Made by a program: the position numbers and the translations under genes. Of a stretch of DNA of 64,000 nt, positions 45,284 through 55,354 are shown piece by piece. Each line of letters opens with the position of its first letter. The stretch's first letter is position 1. A model generated the notes under the pieces. The model made no database searches. It was not told the DNA's origin and saw only the letters and a list, made by a program, of their open reading frames with translations. The DNA is from Prochlorococcus sp. AG-436-C14 (GTDB lineage: Bacteria > Cyanobacteriota > Cyanobacteriia > PCC-6307 > Cyanobiaceae): NCBI GenBank assembly GCA_003209755.1, contig QCPD01000001.1:186001-250000 (forward strand). The letters are read 5' to 3'.

Positions 45284-46083
45284 AAAAATATTATAACTAA
45301 TAAAACTGTTATACCAATAACACTCCCAATGGGGTTCACCATATCTTTACTTGGTCCTAACATAAAATAAGGGGTATCAATAGAAAAAATAACCATCCCT
45401 GAATCTAATAGATACCAAATACTAACTAAGCCACCATGCAAACCAATACAACCCAATAACGAACCTCTATCAATAGTTCGTCTTAAAGTTAAAACTAATC
45501 CAAAAAGAAACAAACCCGTAAAGAAAGGAATTAAAGCTACTAAACCAATATCAGATCTGTAATGGGCAAGACTAAAAATTGTAGATTGCAGAATCATTCC
45601 TCTTCTCAAACCAAATAAAAGAACCATTTCCTCCATTAACCATCCACGAAAAACTATCTCTTCAGCAAAAACAATGCCAACTATCAATAATATTGCGTTT
45701 AATAATTCAGTGAATTTTATATTTTCAACTCTATCAATCCAACCACATATGAAGAAAAATAGAAGCAGTATAAATATAAGAAAAACTGAAAATATAAATC
45801 CACTAAAAAATGTTTTTAATGCTATAAATTTATTTTTATAATCTAATCCAATTGATACCCATAGATTATTAGTTTTCCATCTTATAGTTCCCCAACTAGG
45901 TAGAACACTTAAAAACATTATGAATGTTATTATGGTACCTATAATACTTAAATTGTTAGAAGTAAGGTCTGGATTAAATAAGTAAGAAAAATGACTAATA
46001 AGCCATCCAGCAGGATATATAAATAAAAAAAGTGTTAACGTAGGTATCCATTGCATCTTTTGATGCAACCAGCTATTCCACAA
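45205..46083 (-). CDS. CPBP-family intramembrane metalloprotease
   Basis: 292 residues with several hydrophobic helices and the Abi/CPBP signature: EEIVFRGWLMEE (E-E-x-x-x-R, about 158-163), FSLAHYRSD (His ligand), and a later FGLVLTLRR. This places it with CAAX-prenyl-type intramembrane proteases; cyanobacterial members have largely unknown targets. The start is a TTG at 46081-46083. The last 79 bases overlap the end of the radical SAM gene on the opposite strand, an unusually long tail-to-tail overlap. clpS lies 17 bp upstream on the same strand. Confidence 0.85.
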   Translation of the reverse strand: MWNSWLHQKMQWIPTLTLFLFIYPAGWLISHFSYLFNPDLTSNNLSIIGTIITFIMFLSVLPSWGTIRWKTNNLWVSIGLDYKNKFIALKTFFSGFIFSVFLIFILLLFFFICGWIDRVENIKFTELLNAILLIVGIVFAEEIVFRGWLMEEMVLLFGLRRGMILQSTIFSLAHYRSDIGLVALIPFFTGLFLFGLVLTLRRTIDRGSLLGCIGLHGGLVSIWYLLDSGMVIFSIDTPYFMLGPSKDMVNPIGSVIGITVLLVIIFFQRRLFARTGRFLASTVNASFKDETP

Positions 46084-46100
46084 ACTTTTAATTGATGATT

Positions 46101-46412
46101 TCAGCTTTCTAATTCAATGGTACTAGTCAGGCCTTTTGCCTTTAAAGATTCAGAGTAAAATTCAGCAGGTTCTAAGTCACAAGTGATAACAAGTCCAACC
46201 CCATTATTATGTGTTTCTAACATAATATTCAAAGCATCCTGTTCGCTTAATTGAGGGACTACCTGCCTTAAACTGTCTACAACATAATCCATCGTATTCA
46301 CTGGATCATTATGAAGTAAAACCTTATATTTGGGAGATAATTTCCTAACTCGCTGAACTTCCCGATCAATAACCGCAGTGTCGCCATCAGTTGTACTTGC
46401 AGAATCAACCAT
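46101..46412 (-). CDS. clpS: ATP-dependent Clp protease adaptor ClpS
   Basis: Adaptor that presents N-degron substrates to ClpCP. 103 residues from the ATG 46410-46412 (MVDSASTTDGDTAVID), after an acidic disordered start. The core YKVLLHNDPVNTMDYVVDSLRQVV holds the N-D-x-x-N-T substrate-binding motif, followed by MLETHNNGVGLVITCDLEPAEFY. An upstream in-frame TTG would add 20 residues but overlaps dapL, so I reject it. Confidence 0.93.
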   Translation of the reverse strand: MVDSASTTDGDTAVIDREVQRVRKLSPKYKVLLHNDPVNTMDYVVDSLRQVVPQLSEQDALNIMLETHNNGVGLVITCDLEPAEFYSESLKAKGLTSTIELES

Positions 46413-46468
46413 AATTAAACTGCCAGGATAGATAGCACTTTTCAACAAGAAACTTACCATGAGATTCC

Positions 46469-47695
46469 TCAATTAAGTTTTAAGATCCTTTGCATAGCTT
46501 TTTCAACATTTTCTCTGCTGTTAAAGGCAGACAATCTAAAATATCCTTCCCCCGCGGCTCCAAACCCACTGCCTGGTGTGCCAACGACATTTGTTTTTTC
46601 AAGCAAGAAATCAAAGAAATCCCATGAGCTCATTTTGTTCGGTGTTTTTATCCATGCATAAGGGGCATTGATCGCACCAAAAACTTCAAACCCTGCAGTA
46701 GTCAGATCTGATTTGATTATTTGAGCATTATCCATATAAAAACTTACTAATTTTTTTATTTGTTTTTGCCCTTCTTTAGTGTAAACAGCTTCCGCCCCTC
46801 TCTGAACAACATAACTTACACCATTGAATTTAGTACTTTGTCTACGATTCCATAAGGACCACAAATCAACTTCTTCACTTCCTGCTTTACCTTTCAAAGA
46901 CTTTGGAATAACTGTAAAAGCACACCTTGTTCCTGTGAAGCCTGCATTTTTCGAGAAAGAGCGAAACTCAATTGCACAATCTTTAGATCCCTCAATTTCA
47001 AAAATCGAATGGGGAATCGAATCATCTTTAATGAAAGCCTCATAAGCTGCATCAAAAAGAATCAAAGAATTATTTTCTTTTGCATATTTAACCCAAGAAA
47101 CTAATTGTTCTCTAGTTGCTACGGCACCAGTGGGATTATTAGGGAAACAAAGATAAATTAAATCAAATTTTTCTTTTGGAATTGCTGCTTCAAATCCATT
47201 TCCTGAATTAATTGGAATATAACTTAAACCTTTATATTCTCCTGCAGAGTTGGCTTCTCCTGTCCTACCTGTCATCACATTCGTGTCAACATACACAGGA
47301 TAAACAGGGTCAGTGACTGCTATTCTATTTTCCTTACCAAGAATATCTAAAATATTACTGCTATCACATTTTGAGCCATCTGAAATAAAGATTTCTTCTG
47401 CTGAAATCTCACAACCACGAGATAAATAATCATGTATAGAGATGCTCTCGCGAAGCCATTCATATCCCTGCTCCGGGCCATAGCCCCTAAAGCCCTCGTC
47501 TGTTCCCATTTCCTCAATAGCCGCTTTCATGGCTTCACGACAAGCTAAAGGCAGGGGTTCGGTAACATCACCAATTCCTAGGCGGATCAAATCAGCATTT
47601 GGATTCTTAGAGACAAATTCTTTAATTCTTCTAGAAATTTCTGGAAAAAGATAGCCTGCTTTTAATTTCAGGTAATCAGCATTAACTTGAACCAC
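46469..47695 (-). CDS. dapL: LL-diaminopimelate aminotransferase DapL
   Basis: PLP enzyme that makes LL-diaminopimelate from tetrahydrodipicolinate, the cyanobacterial/plant route to lysine and cell-wall DAP. About 408 residues from the GTG at 47693-47695 ([20 protein letters not shown]); a TTG further up is less likely. Diagnostic: [50 protein letters not shown] and the PLP Lys in [13 protein letters not shown]. Upstream of clpS, 56 bp apart. Confidence 0.94.
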   Translation of the reverse strand: MVQVNADYLKLKAGYLFPEISRRIKEFVSKNPNADLIRLGIGDVTEPLPLACREAMKAAIEEMGTDEGFRGYGPEQGYEWLRESISIHDYLSRGCEISAEEIFISDGSKCDSSNILDILGKENRIAVTDPVYPVYVDTNVMTGRTGEANSAGEYKGLSYIPINSGNGFEAAIPKEKFDLIYLCFPNNPTGAVATREQLVSWVKYAKENNSLILFDAAYEAFIKDDSIPHSIFEIEGSKDCAIEFRSFSKNAGFTGTRCAFTVIPKSLKGKAGSEEVDLWSLWNRRQSTKFNGVSYVVQRGAEAVYTKEGQKQIKKLVSFYMDNAQIIKSDLTTAGFEVFGAINAPYAWIKTPNKMSSWDFFDFLLEKTNVVGTPGSGFGAAGEGYFRLSAFNSRENVEKAMQRILKLN

Positions 47696-48084
47696 TTGAA
47701 AATCGCCAAGATTCAATTTAAGGATAATCCCTTAAACACCCTCAAATCTTTAAACATATATGATTCCAAGTTTAGGAACAAATTTTTAATAGGAGCTATA
47801 TCTCAAACCAAAAAACCAAAAAATGATCCTGTGTTAATATGAATGAAGAACTAAGTAAAGGGTTAAGCCCCTAATGTTCTTAATTAACGTCAGTTTTTCT
47901 TAAAGGGACACCTAGATTAAACGTTGGCAACCCCAGCGATTTCAACCGGATCATATTTATTCCCATTCCGAACAGTATTCAAAAATCTCTTTAAGTTTGT
48001 TTAGGCGTTAAAAGTTTCAAACAGTTCTATTTGCAGTTTTTCTGCTAATCAATTTTTAGAAGCTTAAAAAGCTCAACATTGTAT
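47696..48084 (+). promoter_or_regulatory. dapL-rne divergent region with rne leader
   Basis: 389 bp without a gene. It must hold the dapL promoter and the rne promoter. The part next to rne has U-rich blocks (around 47891-47900 and 48037-48057) and a small hairpin GCAG/CTGC (48033-48045) followed by T-rich sequence. RNase E mRNAs are commonly controlled through their own U-rich leaders, so an autoregulatory leader is likely. No conserved RNA family is recognised and no reading frame of note is present. Confidence 0.5.
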
Positions 48085-50007
48085 ATGCCCCAGCAAATTG
48101 TCATTGCTGAGCATTTGCGAATTGCCGCTCTGCTCACTGATGAGAGAATAGATGAATTAATCGTAGCTCAAGGCAGCTACCAAATAGGAGATATTTTCTT
48201 AGGAACGATTGAAAATGTTCTTCCAGGGATAGATGCTGCTTTTGTCAATATTGGAGAAAGTGAAAAAAATGGTTTTATTCATGTCAATGATTTAGGTCCA
48301 CTTAGATTAAAGAAAGCAACTGCAGGAATAACAGAATTACTTGAACCAAGACAAAAAGTTTTGGTTCAAGTAATGAAAGAGCCTACTGGATCAAAAGGAC
48401 CTAGATTAACTGGAAATATAGCTCTTCCTGGTAGATATCTAGTACTTCAACCGTATGGACAAGGTGTAAATATTTCTAGAAGAATAAGCACAGAAAGTGA
48501 AAGGAATCGACTTAGAGCATTAGGCGTACTAGTTAAGCCACCCAGTACTGGACTTTTAATAAGAACAGAAGCAGAAGATATTTCTGAAGAATTTTTAATT
48601 GATGATCTTGAAAATCTTCTTAAGCAATGGGAACTTATTCAACAAGCATCTGAAAATTGTACCCCGCCAATTCTTTTAAATAGAGATGAAGACTTTATTC
48701 ATAGAATTCTGAGAGATCATAATAATCAAAATGTTAATCAAATTGTTGTAGATAATACTGAAGCAATTAGTCGAGTTAAAAACTTCCTCGGCAAGGATTC
48801 CAAGGAATTAGCAATAGAATTACATAGCGATTCGCAAAATATATTAGAAAAATATAGAGTCATTTCTTCAATCAATGATGCATTGAAGCCCAGAGTGGAT
48901 CTGCCTTCAGGTGGATATATAATAATTGAACCAACAGAAGCATTGACAGTTATTGACGTTAACTCAGGTTCATTTACAAGATCTGCAAATTCGAGAGAGA
49001 CAGTTTTATGGACTAATTGTGAAGCAGCGATCGAGATAGCGAGGCAATTAAAATTGAGGAATATTGGCGGAGTTATTATTATTGATTTTATAGATATGGA
49101 TACAAAAAGGGATCAACTTCAATTATTAGAACATTTTACATCTGCCATTAATGGAGACTCAGCGCGGCCACAAATAGCTTCACTTACAGAACTTGGACTT
49201 GTAGAGCTAACGCGAAAAAGACAAGGTCAAAATATATATGAATTATTTGGAAAACCTTCTCATAATTCCCAATTACAAGATCATCTTCCAAGCATTACTA
49301 TTCAAGATATAAACCCAACAAACCCATCTGAAGCTGGTGTAATCAAATCAACTTTAATATTAGGAGAAGATATACAATCTTTACAAGAAAATAATAGCAA
49401 AAAGAAGCGTCTAAATAAAGCAAAAGATATAGAAGAAAACTCAATCAATGAAGAATATAAATCATCTTTAGACAACTCAAAATCTATCTCCACAGATAAA
49501 AACCTAGAAGATATTCCTAAAGAGATTATAAACAAAAGGAAAGAAAGCATAGTAATTAATATAAATATGGATGAGAATGAAGAGTTGGTTTATAGCACAA
49601 TGGGCTTGAATCCTATTTTACTTTTAGACGAACCTTTACCATCTGAAAACTATAGAGTTAATATAATAAGGCCTGGAAGAGAGGTAGTAAGAGAAGAAAC
49701 AACTAAAATACTCGAGGGTAGTCAAGAAAAAATATCTGAGGATACAAATACTAAGCATAAAAATAATCAAAAGGATATTGTTCGTCTTAAGAACAAAAAT
49801 ACTAGTGAACAAAACCTAGCTATTTCTGAAGAAATAGGCAATATTGAAGAAGAAGATATCAATATTGCTCTAGACAAAGAAACAAATAAAGTAATAAATT
49901 CTGATAACAATTCAATAAATGAAAAGAACGAATTAAGTTTCACCGAATCACAAGAAGTTAATGAGGATCCAAGACGAAAAAGAAGAAGATCTTCTGCCTC
50001 TTCTTAA
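48085..50007 (+). CDS. rne: Ribonuclease E/G
   Basis: Endoribonuclease for mRNA turnover and rRNA/tRNA processing. 640 residues from the ATG 48085 (MPQQIVIAEHLRIAALL). The S1 region contains GDIFLGTIENVLPGIDAAFVNIG (about 35-60); the catalytic Asp motifs are in TVIDVNSG and IIIDFIDMD, and the zinc-link region CxxC of E. coli type is absent. The linker after about residue 405 is long and acidic. The very C-terminus PRRKRRRSSASS is the Arg-rich tail that binds polynucleotide phosphorylase in cyanobacteria. rnhB starts 2 bp later. Confidence 0.95.
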   Translation: MPQQIVIAEHLRIAALLTDERIDELIVAQGSYQIGDIFLGTIENVLPGIDAAFVNIGESEKNGFIHVNDLGPLRLKKATAGITELLEPRQKVLVQVMKEPTGSKGPRLTGNIALPGRYLVLQPYGQGVNISRRISTESERNRLRALGVLVKPPSTGLLIRTEAEDISEEFLIDDLENLLKQWELIQQASENCTPPILLNRDEDFIHRILRDHNNQNVNQIVVDNTEAISRVKNFLGKDSKELAIELHSDSQNILEKYRVISSINDALKPRVDLPSGGYIIIEPTEALTVIDVNSGSFTRSANSRETVLWTNCEAAIEIARQLKLRNIGGVIIIDFIDMDTKRDQLQLLEHFTSAINGDSARPQIASLTELGLVELTRKRQGQNIYELFGKPSHNSQLQDHLPSITIQDINPTNPSEAGVIKSTLILGEDIQSLQENNSKKKRLNKAKDIEENSINEEYKSSLDNSKSISTDKNLEDIPKEIINKRKESIVININMDENEELVYSTMGLNPILLLDEPLPSENYRVNIIRPGREVVREETTKILEGSQEKISEDTNTKHKNNQKDIVRLKNKNTSEQNLAISEEIGNIEEEDINIALDKETNKVINSDNNSINEKNELSFTESQEVNEDPRRKRRRSSASS

Positions 50008-50009
50008 AC

Positions 50010-50597
50010 GTGGAAGCTAAGAAATCTTTGATTGCAGGAGTTGATGAAGTAGGAAAAGGTTGTTTATTTGGTCCTGTTTTTGCTGGAGCTGTAATTTTAG
50101 GTCAAGCGAACGAAACAAAACTCTTAAGTCAAGGTTTGAAAGACAGTAAAAAATTAAACCACCGACAAAGACATAACTTAGTTCCTCTGATCAAAAAAAA
50201 CTCAATAGCTTGGGCGATAGGACAGTCTTCAGCAAGAGAAATTGACAGGGTCGGAATCCGAGAGGCCACTGAAAAAGCAATGATAAGAGCATTAGAAAAA
50301 TTTTCATCTCCACCTGACTTAATTCTTGTAGACGGAATATTACCCTTACGCTTGTGGCCAGGGAAACAAAAGACACAAGTGAGAGGTGAAAGTCATTTTG
50401 CCTCAATTGCTGCTGCAAGTGTTTTAGCAAAAGAAGCCAGAGATGAATTAATTAAAAGACTAGCTAGCAAATACAGTATTTTTGAACTAGAAAAAAATAA
50501 GGGTTATGGAACTGAAATTCATAGAACAAACTTAATCAAAGAAGGTGCAACAAAACTCCACCGGAAAAGTTTTCTCTCGAGATTGAAAATCAATTGA
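50010..50597 (+). CDS. rnhB: Ribonuclease HII
   Basis: Removes ribonucleotides from DNA and RNA primers. 195 residues from a GTG start. The D-E acidic pair lies in GVDEVGKGCLFGPVFAGAVIL, with the other metal Asp in LVDGILPLR and the KxxGYGT-like NKGYGTEIH near the end. The usual G-R-G is G-K-G here. It overlaps nothing and is 2 bp after rne, so the two are almost certainly co-transcribed and translationally coupled. Confidence 0.94.
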   Translation: MEAKKSLIAGVDEVGKGCLFGPVFAGAVILGQANETKLLSQGLKDSKKLNHRQRHNLVPLIKKNSIAWAIGQSSAREIDRVGIREATEKAMIRALEKFSSPPDLILVDGILPLRLWPGKQKTQVRGESHFASIAAASVLAKEARDELIKRLASKYSIFELEKNKGYGTEIHRTNLIKEGATKLHRKSFLSRLKIN

Positions 50598-50611
50598 TAA
50601 TTATTTTGTAA

Positions 50612-51124
50612 CTAATTTTCATTACACCAACTATTAAAATCAGCAATTAGCTGTTTCTCAACCCTTGACTTAATTCCTAACAAAATTCCATTTAATATTG
50701 ATTGCCCAGTTGATTCGAGCATTTTAGGAGGAATTAATCTCAATATCTGAGGCTGACTGACCGTTACGCCCAAAAGTGCTTCGCCTTCAAGACCTGATGG
50801 TTTTGCCTCCAAAATTGCATCTAAAGTTAAATCAAAATCATCAACTAATCCCAAGCCATCCAAATGACTTTCGGTGACATACATTCTGATTTTTCTCTCA
50901 GTATTTTCCACCCCTATTGATACGACTGGATTTATTTGAAGTTGAAAAACCTTAAAACTTGTGACTTCATACTTAAAGCTTCCTGGGCCCAAAGGAGTCA
51001 ATTTCTTAGGATCAAGCATTGCTCCTACAACTCTTTCCTGTTGTAGGAGATAATCAGGTAGTTGCTCCTGATTATCTTGAACAATTAGATCAATTTTTTG
51101 TCGTGCTTTAAAGGCAAGAGACAT
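50612..51124 (-). CDS. DUF1997 protein
   Basis: 170 residues from the ATG 51122-51124 (MSLAFKARQKIDLIVQDNQE). The blocks GPGSFKYEVTSFKVFQLQINPVVSIGV and EALLGVTVSQPQILRLIPPKMLESTGQSIL fit the DUF1997 family of cyanobacteria and plastids, a SRPBCC-like fold of unknown role. The frame extends 21 codons upstream but would then overlap the pheA start. It is convergent with rnhB and divergent from pheA. Confidence 0.75.
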   Translation of the reverse strand: MSLAFKARQKIDLIVQDNQEQLPDYLLQQERVVGAMLDPKKLTPLGPGSFKYEVTSFKVFQLQINPVVSIGVENTERKIRMYVTESHLDGLGLVDDFDLTLDAILEAKPSGLEGEALLGVTVSQPQILRLIPPKMLESTGQSILNGILLGIKSRVEKQLIADFNSWCNEN

Positions 51125-51180
51125 TATCAAAAACTTGCTCAGTTTGATCTTATCGGCATTTACCCCTTTTTTTTTATCTA

Positions 51181-52011
51181 ATGTCAACCAGAGTGGCCTA
51201 CCTAGGACCTAAAGGAACATACGCTGAGAAGGCAGCAAAAGCCCTTGCAGCCTTAGAAAAACTTGACTCGCCAGAGTTCTCGCCATGCAAAGGTTTAAGG
51301 TCTGTGGTAGATAATCTTGCAAACAATCTTAGTGAAGCAGCCGTAGTACCGATTGAAAATTCAGTAGAGGGTGGAGTTACAACAACGTTAGATTCTCTAT
51401 GGAGAAATAAAAATCTATTTATTCACAGAGCACTAGTACTGCCTATAAAACACTCATTAATGAGCAGCGGCACATTATCAACAATTTCCGAGGTCCTTTC
51501 TCATCCTCAGGCTATAGCTCAATGCAGCCAATGGTTAAACGATAACATTCCAAATGCAGTTCATTTACCAACTAATTCAACCGCAGAAGCGATAAGGATG
51601 GTAAAAGGCAGCTCATTTAGAGCAGCGATAGGGTCCAAAGATGCGAGTGAAGAGCTGAATATTCTGGCTTATCCTATTAATGATATTGAAGGCAATTGTA
51701 CTAGATTCGTTCTTCTTAGCAAGAACAACATCAAAAAAGATGGCAATAAAGCAAGTATGGCTTTTTCTCTTAAGTCAAATAGTCCAGGTGCATTACTAAA
51801 AGCATTGAATTGCATCGCAAATCTTGGCCTGAATATGAGTAGAATTGAATCTCGTCCTTCTAAAAGAGAACTTGGGGAATATGTCTTTTTCATAGATCTA
51901 GATTTAAATAATAATAATCAAAAAGACTTTGAAAAAATTACTGAAGAGTTATCTCCGCTTTGCAATCAAATAATTAATTTTGGATGTTATTTTGGATCAG
52001 AAATTGAGTAA
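51181..52011 (+). CDS. pheA: Prephenate dehydratase
   Basis: Converts prephenate to phenylpyruvate for phenylalanine. 276 residues, no fused chorismate mutase. Catalytic domain: RVAYLGPKGTYAEKAAKA at the front, VPIENSVEGGV, then AIGSKDASEELNI and the NCTRFVLLS strand (T-R-F motif). C-terminal ACT domain (about 190-270) with SNSPGALLKALNC and the Phe-binding ESRPSKRELGEYVFFIDL. The ATG start follows 56 bp of intergenic DNA. Confidence 0.95.
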   Translation: MSTRVAYLGPKGTYAEKAAKALAALEKLDSPEFSPCKGLRSVVDNLANNLSEAAVVPIENSVEGGVTTTLDSLWRNKNLFIHRALVLPIKHSLMSSGTLSTISEVLSHPQAIAQCSQWLNDNIPNAVHLPTNSTAEAIRMVKGSSFRAAIGSKDASEELNILAYPINDIEGNCTRFVLLSKNNIKKDGNKASMAFSLKSNSPGALLKALNCIANLGLNMSRIESRPSKRELGEYVFFIDLDLNNNNQKDFEKITEELSPLCNQIINFGCYFGSEIE

Positions 52012-52012
52012 T

Positions 52013-52945
52013 TCATCCTCTTGATTTGAATACTCCAAATTTCATCAAGCCACTAGAAAAAGACCATCTCATCATAAGTATGGTTGGGATTTCTCTAAAT
52101 GCCTTCAGGAGTGATCTAAGACCTAATTTCAAAATAGATGACGGTCTTCTAAACCCTTCATATATAGATTCATTCCAAGATTGAATTGTGTATTGTGTCC
52201 AATTGGAAGACTCTACAGAACTTCCACAATAAGGACTGTTTAATAAGTTATTTTTAAATCCCTCAATACTTGAAAATTCAGGATGGGTCCATTGAATTAG
52301 TAATTGATTCATAATGAACTTTTCCAATAAATTAAAGGGTTGCTTTTTTGAATCTCTTTTATTCCAATCTGCAACTGCCAAAAAACCCCCAGGCCTTAGG
52401 ACTCTAAGCATCTCATCTGCAAACGTTTGTTTATCTAAGATATGAGGCCCAGCTTCAACGCTCCAAACACCGTCAAAGCTGCCCTTTTCAAAATTCAAGT
52501 CAAGTGCATTCATTACCTCAAAACGACAGAAAGCCTTATTAACTGTTAACTCGTTCGCTCTTTTAATTTGTTCTTGACTTATGGAAATACCAATAACATC
52601 GAATCCGTAATAATCAGACAAGATTCTTGAACTACCGCCTATTCCGCACCCAACGTCTAGCACTCTTGAGCCTTTCGGTAATTTATTCAAACCGCTCCAA
52701 CGAACTAATTCGTGAACAAAATCAACCTTGGCTTTCCTAAAGTCTTTTTTGATTCTTGGTTTTTCGTAAAAACCAAGATGGATATGTTCTCCCCAAAGAT
52801 TTTCTAATAAACGGTCATTAGTCCATGAATCATATGAAGATGCAACGCTATTAATAGACTCATATTTACGACTTTTCCTGAGCCATAGAGTAGTTAAAGT
52901 GAATAAAAAGAATGCACTAAATATAAAAATTAATATCCAATGCAT
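52013..52945 (-). CDS. MPBQ/MSBQ methyltransferase (slr0418 type)
   Basis: Methylates 2-methyl-6-phytyl- and solanesyl-benzoquinol in tocopherol and plastoquinone synthesis. 310 residues. The N-terminal helix (WILIFIFSAFFLFTLTTLWL) anchors it to the membrane. The SAM motif I is VLDVGCGIGGSSRIL (about 94-108), followed by GISISQEQIKRANEL, WSVEAGPHILDK and LRPGGFLAVADWNKRD. These blocks match what I recall of Synechocystis Slr0418, so I choose MPBQ/MSBQ methyltransferase rather than gamma-tocopherol methyltransferase. One bp separates its end from pheA. Confidence 0.85.
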   Translation of the reverse strand: MHWILIFIFSAFFLFTLTTLWLRKSRKYESINSVASSYDSWTNDRLLENLWGEHIHLGFYEKPRIKKDFRKAKVDFVHELVRWSGLNKLPKGSRVLDVGCGIGGSSRILSDYYGFDVIGISISQEQIKRANELTVNKAFCRFEVMNALDLNFEKGSFDGVWSVEAGPHILDKQTFADEMLRVLRPGGFLAVADWNKRDSKKQPFNLLEKFIMNQLLIQWTHPEFSSIEGFKNNLLNSPYCGSSVESSNWTQYTIQSWNESIYEGFRRPSSILKLGLRSLLKAFREIPTILMMRWSFSSGLMKFGVFKSRG

Positions 52946-52947
52946 AA

Positions 52948-53610
52948 TTAATTGTTAGTTTGATCAGCATTTGAGAAAGTATCTTTTAAAGCAGTTCTGG
53001 CAGCTAGTTGTCTTCTTGTGTGATCAAGAAGTTCATATTCTCTTTCCAGGCGGTGGAAAGTATTAGTTAGCTCTAATAAATTTTGCTGTTCACTTGCTAC
53101 TGGACCTCCGAGATGAGCCGCTATCCAAAAAGATAATTCTCTGGGAATATCGGGCAAAGAATCAGGGAGTGCCTTATCAGATTCAGTTAGTTTAGAGGTA
53201 AGTGAAACTACATCCTTAAGAGCAATGGAAACAGAGTCCTTTAGTTCCAATAGTTTTGTTTGATCTGAAATTTGTTCATCGTCAACCCAACTGACTAGCG
53301 CGTTAATAAAAGGATTTTCACTAATAATTTCTAAGATTCGAAATCTTTGCTGGCCAATAGTAACAATATTACTTCTACCATCTTGTGAAGTTTGATGCTT
53401 AATGATCTCAGCACAACAACCAACATCTGCCATCTTTTTTGCAATTGGATCCCATCTAACAACTCCAAATCGGCTATCGGATTTCAAAACAGATTGAAGC
53501 ATTACCCGATAACGAGTCTCAAAAATATGAAGTGGCAAGTACTCCTGAGGGAAAAGCACAACCTCAGGCAATGGGAAAAGTGGTAACTCCCTAACTGAAA
53601 GTTCGCTCAA
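52948..53610 (-). CDS. LON substrate-binding-domain protein
   Basis: 220 residues containing only the N-terminal (LAN/PUA-like) domain of Lon protease: RELPLFPLPEVVLFPQEYLPLHIFETRYRVML, then FGVVRWDPIAKKMADVGCCAEI and RFRILEI. No ATPase or protease domain follows. Such stand-alone proteins are widespread and of unknown function. It lies 2 bp after the methyltransferase gene end (52945) in the same direction, so the two are co-transcribed, and 60 bp upstream of it lies rpsJ. Confidence 0.88.
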   Translation of the reverse strand: MSELSVRELPLFPLPEVVLFPQEYLPLHIFETRYRVMLQSVLKSDSRFGVVRWDPIAKKMADVGCCAEIIKHQTSQDGRSNIVTIGQQRFRILEIISENPFINALVSWVDDEQISDQTKLLELKDSVSIALKDVVSLTSKLTESDKALPDSLPDIPRELSFWIAAHLGGPVASEQQNLLELTNTFHRLEREYELLDHTRRQLAARTALKDTFSNADQTNN

Positions 53611-53670
53611 ATGAGTATTCCTAATTAAACCTATCCTAGATAATCAATCTCTGGTTTGAGAGAAAAAGAT

Positions 53671-53991
53671 CTAGAGCTTAACTTCTATATCAACTCCGCT
53701 AGGAAGGTCCAACTTCATTAGAGCATCTATAGTTTTTGCGGAAGGGCTGTAAATATCGATAATTCGTCTATGTGTTCTTGTTTCAAAATGCTCTCTTGAA
53801 TCTTTATCAACATGAGGCGAACGAAGAACACAATAAATTTTTCTCTTTGTAGGAAGAGGAATAGGTCCTATTGCTGAAGCAGCAGTTGTGTCTGCAGTCT
53901 CAATTATTTTATCGCAAGATAAATCAAGCATTCTTCTATCAAAAGCCTTCAGGCGTATGCGTATTTTTTGCTGTGCAATTGCAGTTGACAT
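53671..53991 (-). CDS. rpsJ: 30S ribosomal protein S10
   Basis: 106 residues; the core [65 protein letters not shown] is canonical S10. The protein also acts with NusB in antitermination. The start is ATG (53989-53991). It is the last gene of the str operon (rpsL-rpsG-fusA-tuf-rpsJ), 122 bp after tuf, with an inverted repeat in between. Confidence 0.97.
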
Positions 53992-54071
53992 GATGGGGTT
54001 ACAAGAAGCTAATTAGGTTTTCGAGGTTCTTTTAAGGATGAACTAATTAGTTCATTTGTTTATTTAATTTA

Positions 54072-54104
54072 GAGGATGACCCGAGTAAATTACAAGTCAT
54101 CCTC
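54072..54104 (-). promoter_or_regulatory. Hairpin between tuf and rpsJ
   Basis: GAGGATGAC (54072-54080) and GTCATCCTC (54096-54104) are a perfect 9-bp inverted repeat with a 15-base loop, starting 9 bp after the tuf stop. On the minus strand the following sequence is A/T-mixed without a T run. It could be an mRNA stabiliser or a partial terminator that sets the tuf to rpsJ ratio. Confidence 0.6.
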
Positions 54105-54113
54105 AAAAACTAA

Positions 54114-55313
54114 TTACTCAATTATTTTTGAGACCACTCCGGCTCCAATGGTACGACCACCTTCGCGAATTGCAAATCTCATTCCTTGCTCAATAGCAAC
54201 TGGAGCAATTAATTCTCCAGTCATTTTTATTCTGTCACCAGGCATAACCATTTCAACGTTACTGCCATCGTCAGATGTAAAAGCTGTAATTTGACCTGTT
54301 ACATCAGTAGTACGAATGTAAAATTGAGGACGATATCCAGCAAAGAAAGGGGTATGACGACCACCCTCTTCTTTTTTCAATACATAAACCTCACCTTCAA
54401 ATTTAGTGTGAGGAGTAATAGATCCTTTTTTAACAAGAACCATTCCTCTCTCAATATCTTCCTTCTGAATACCTCGTAATAGAAGTCCAACGTTGTCTCC
54501 AGCCATACCTTCATCAAGAAGTTTTCTAAACATCTCAACACCGGTAACAGTTGTAATTCTTGTATCTCTAATTCCTACAATTTCAACCTCCTCTCCTACT
54601 GTTACTTTTCCTCTTTCAATTCGTCCAGTAGCAACTGTTCCACGACCAGTAATTGAGAAAACGTCTTCAATGGCCATTAAGAAAGGCTTATCAATTTCAC
54701 GCTCTGGTTCTGGAATTGAAGAATCAACAGCAGTCATCAATTCATCTATTTTTGTCTCCCAATCTGCTTCTCCTTCAATAGCTTTTAATCCTGAAACTTG
54801 AACAACAGGGATGTCATCGCCAGGGAAGTCATAACTTGTGAGAAGTTCACGTATCTCCATTTCTACTAGTTCTATCATTTCTTCATCATCAACCATGTCA
54901 CATTTGTTTAGCGCAACAACCAATGCAGGTACACCAACCTGCTTGGCCAAAAGAATATGTTCTTTTGTTTGTGCCATTGCTCCATCTGTAGCAGCCACAA
55001 CAAGAATTGCCCCATCCATTTGAGCAGCACCTGTGATCATGTTTTTTACATAATCAGCGTGACCTGGACAATCAACATGAGCGTAATGCCTACCATCGGT
55101 TTCATATTCAACGTGAGCAGTGTTGATTGTGATACCGCGTTCACGCTCTTCTGGAGCCCCATCAATTTCAGCGTAATCTTGCGCTTCGGCTTGACCTTTT
55201 TTGGCTAAAACCTTTGTGATTGCAGCAGTAAGAGTTGTTTTGCCATGGTCAACGTGGCCAATAGTACCTATGTTGACGTGAGGTTTGTTCCTCTCAAACT
55301 TCTCGCGAGCCAT
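54114..55313 (-). CDS. tuf: Elongation factor Tu
   Basis: GTPase that brings aminoacyl-tRNA to the ribosome; 399 residues. G1 is [10 protein letters not shown] (about 19-28), G3 [22 protein letters not shown]4 NKCDMVD, and domain II starts with [19 protein letters not shown]. The cyanobacterial/plastid insertion around [14 protein letters not shown] is present. Followed by rpsJ and preceded by fusA, 41 bp apart. Confidence 0.98.
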   Translation of the reverse strand: MAREKFERNKPHVNIGTIGHVDHGKTTLTAAITKVLAKKGQAEAQDYAEIDGAPEERERGITINTAHVEYETDGRHYAHVDCPGHADYVKNMITGAAQMDGAILVVAATDGAMAQTKEHILLAKQVGVPALVVALNKCDMVDDEEMIELVEMEIRELLTSYDFPGDDIPVVQVSGLKAIEGEADWETKIDELMTAVDSSIPEPEREIDKPFLMAIEDVFSITGRGTVATGRIERGKVTVGEEVEIVGIRDTRITTVTGVEMFRKLLDEGMAGDNVGLLLRGIQKEDIERGMVLVKKGSITPHTKFEGEVYVLKKEEGGRHTPFFAGYRPQFYIRTTDVTGQITAFTSDDGSNVEMVMPGDRIKMTGELIAPVAIEQGMRFAIREGGRTIGAGVVSKIIE

Positions 55314-55354
55314 TTTTTTTAAAGAATCGGGGGGTGGTTAGTAAATTTTAGAGA

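Noticed and set aside
54076-55208. Several plus-strand frames antisense to tuf
   Set aside because: They mirror the strongly biased codons of tuf on the other strand, are Ser/Ile/Thr-rich and carry no motif.
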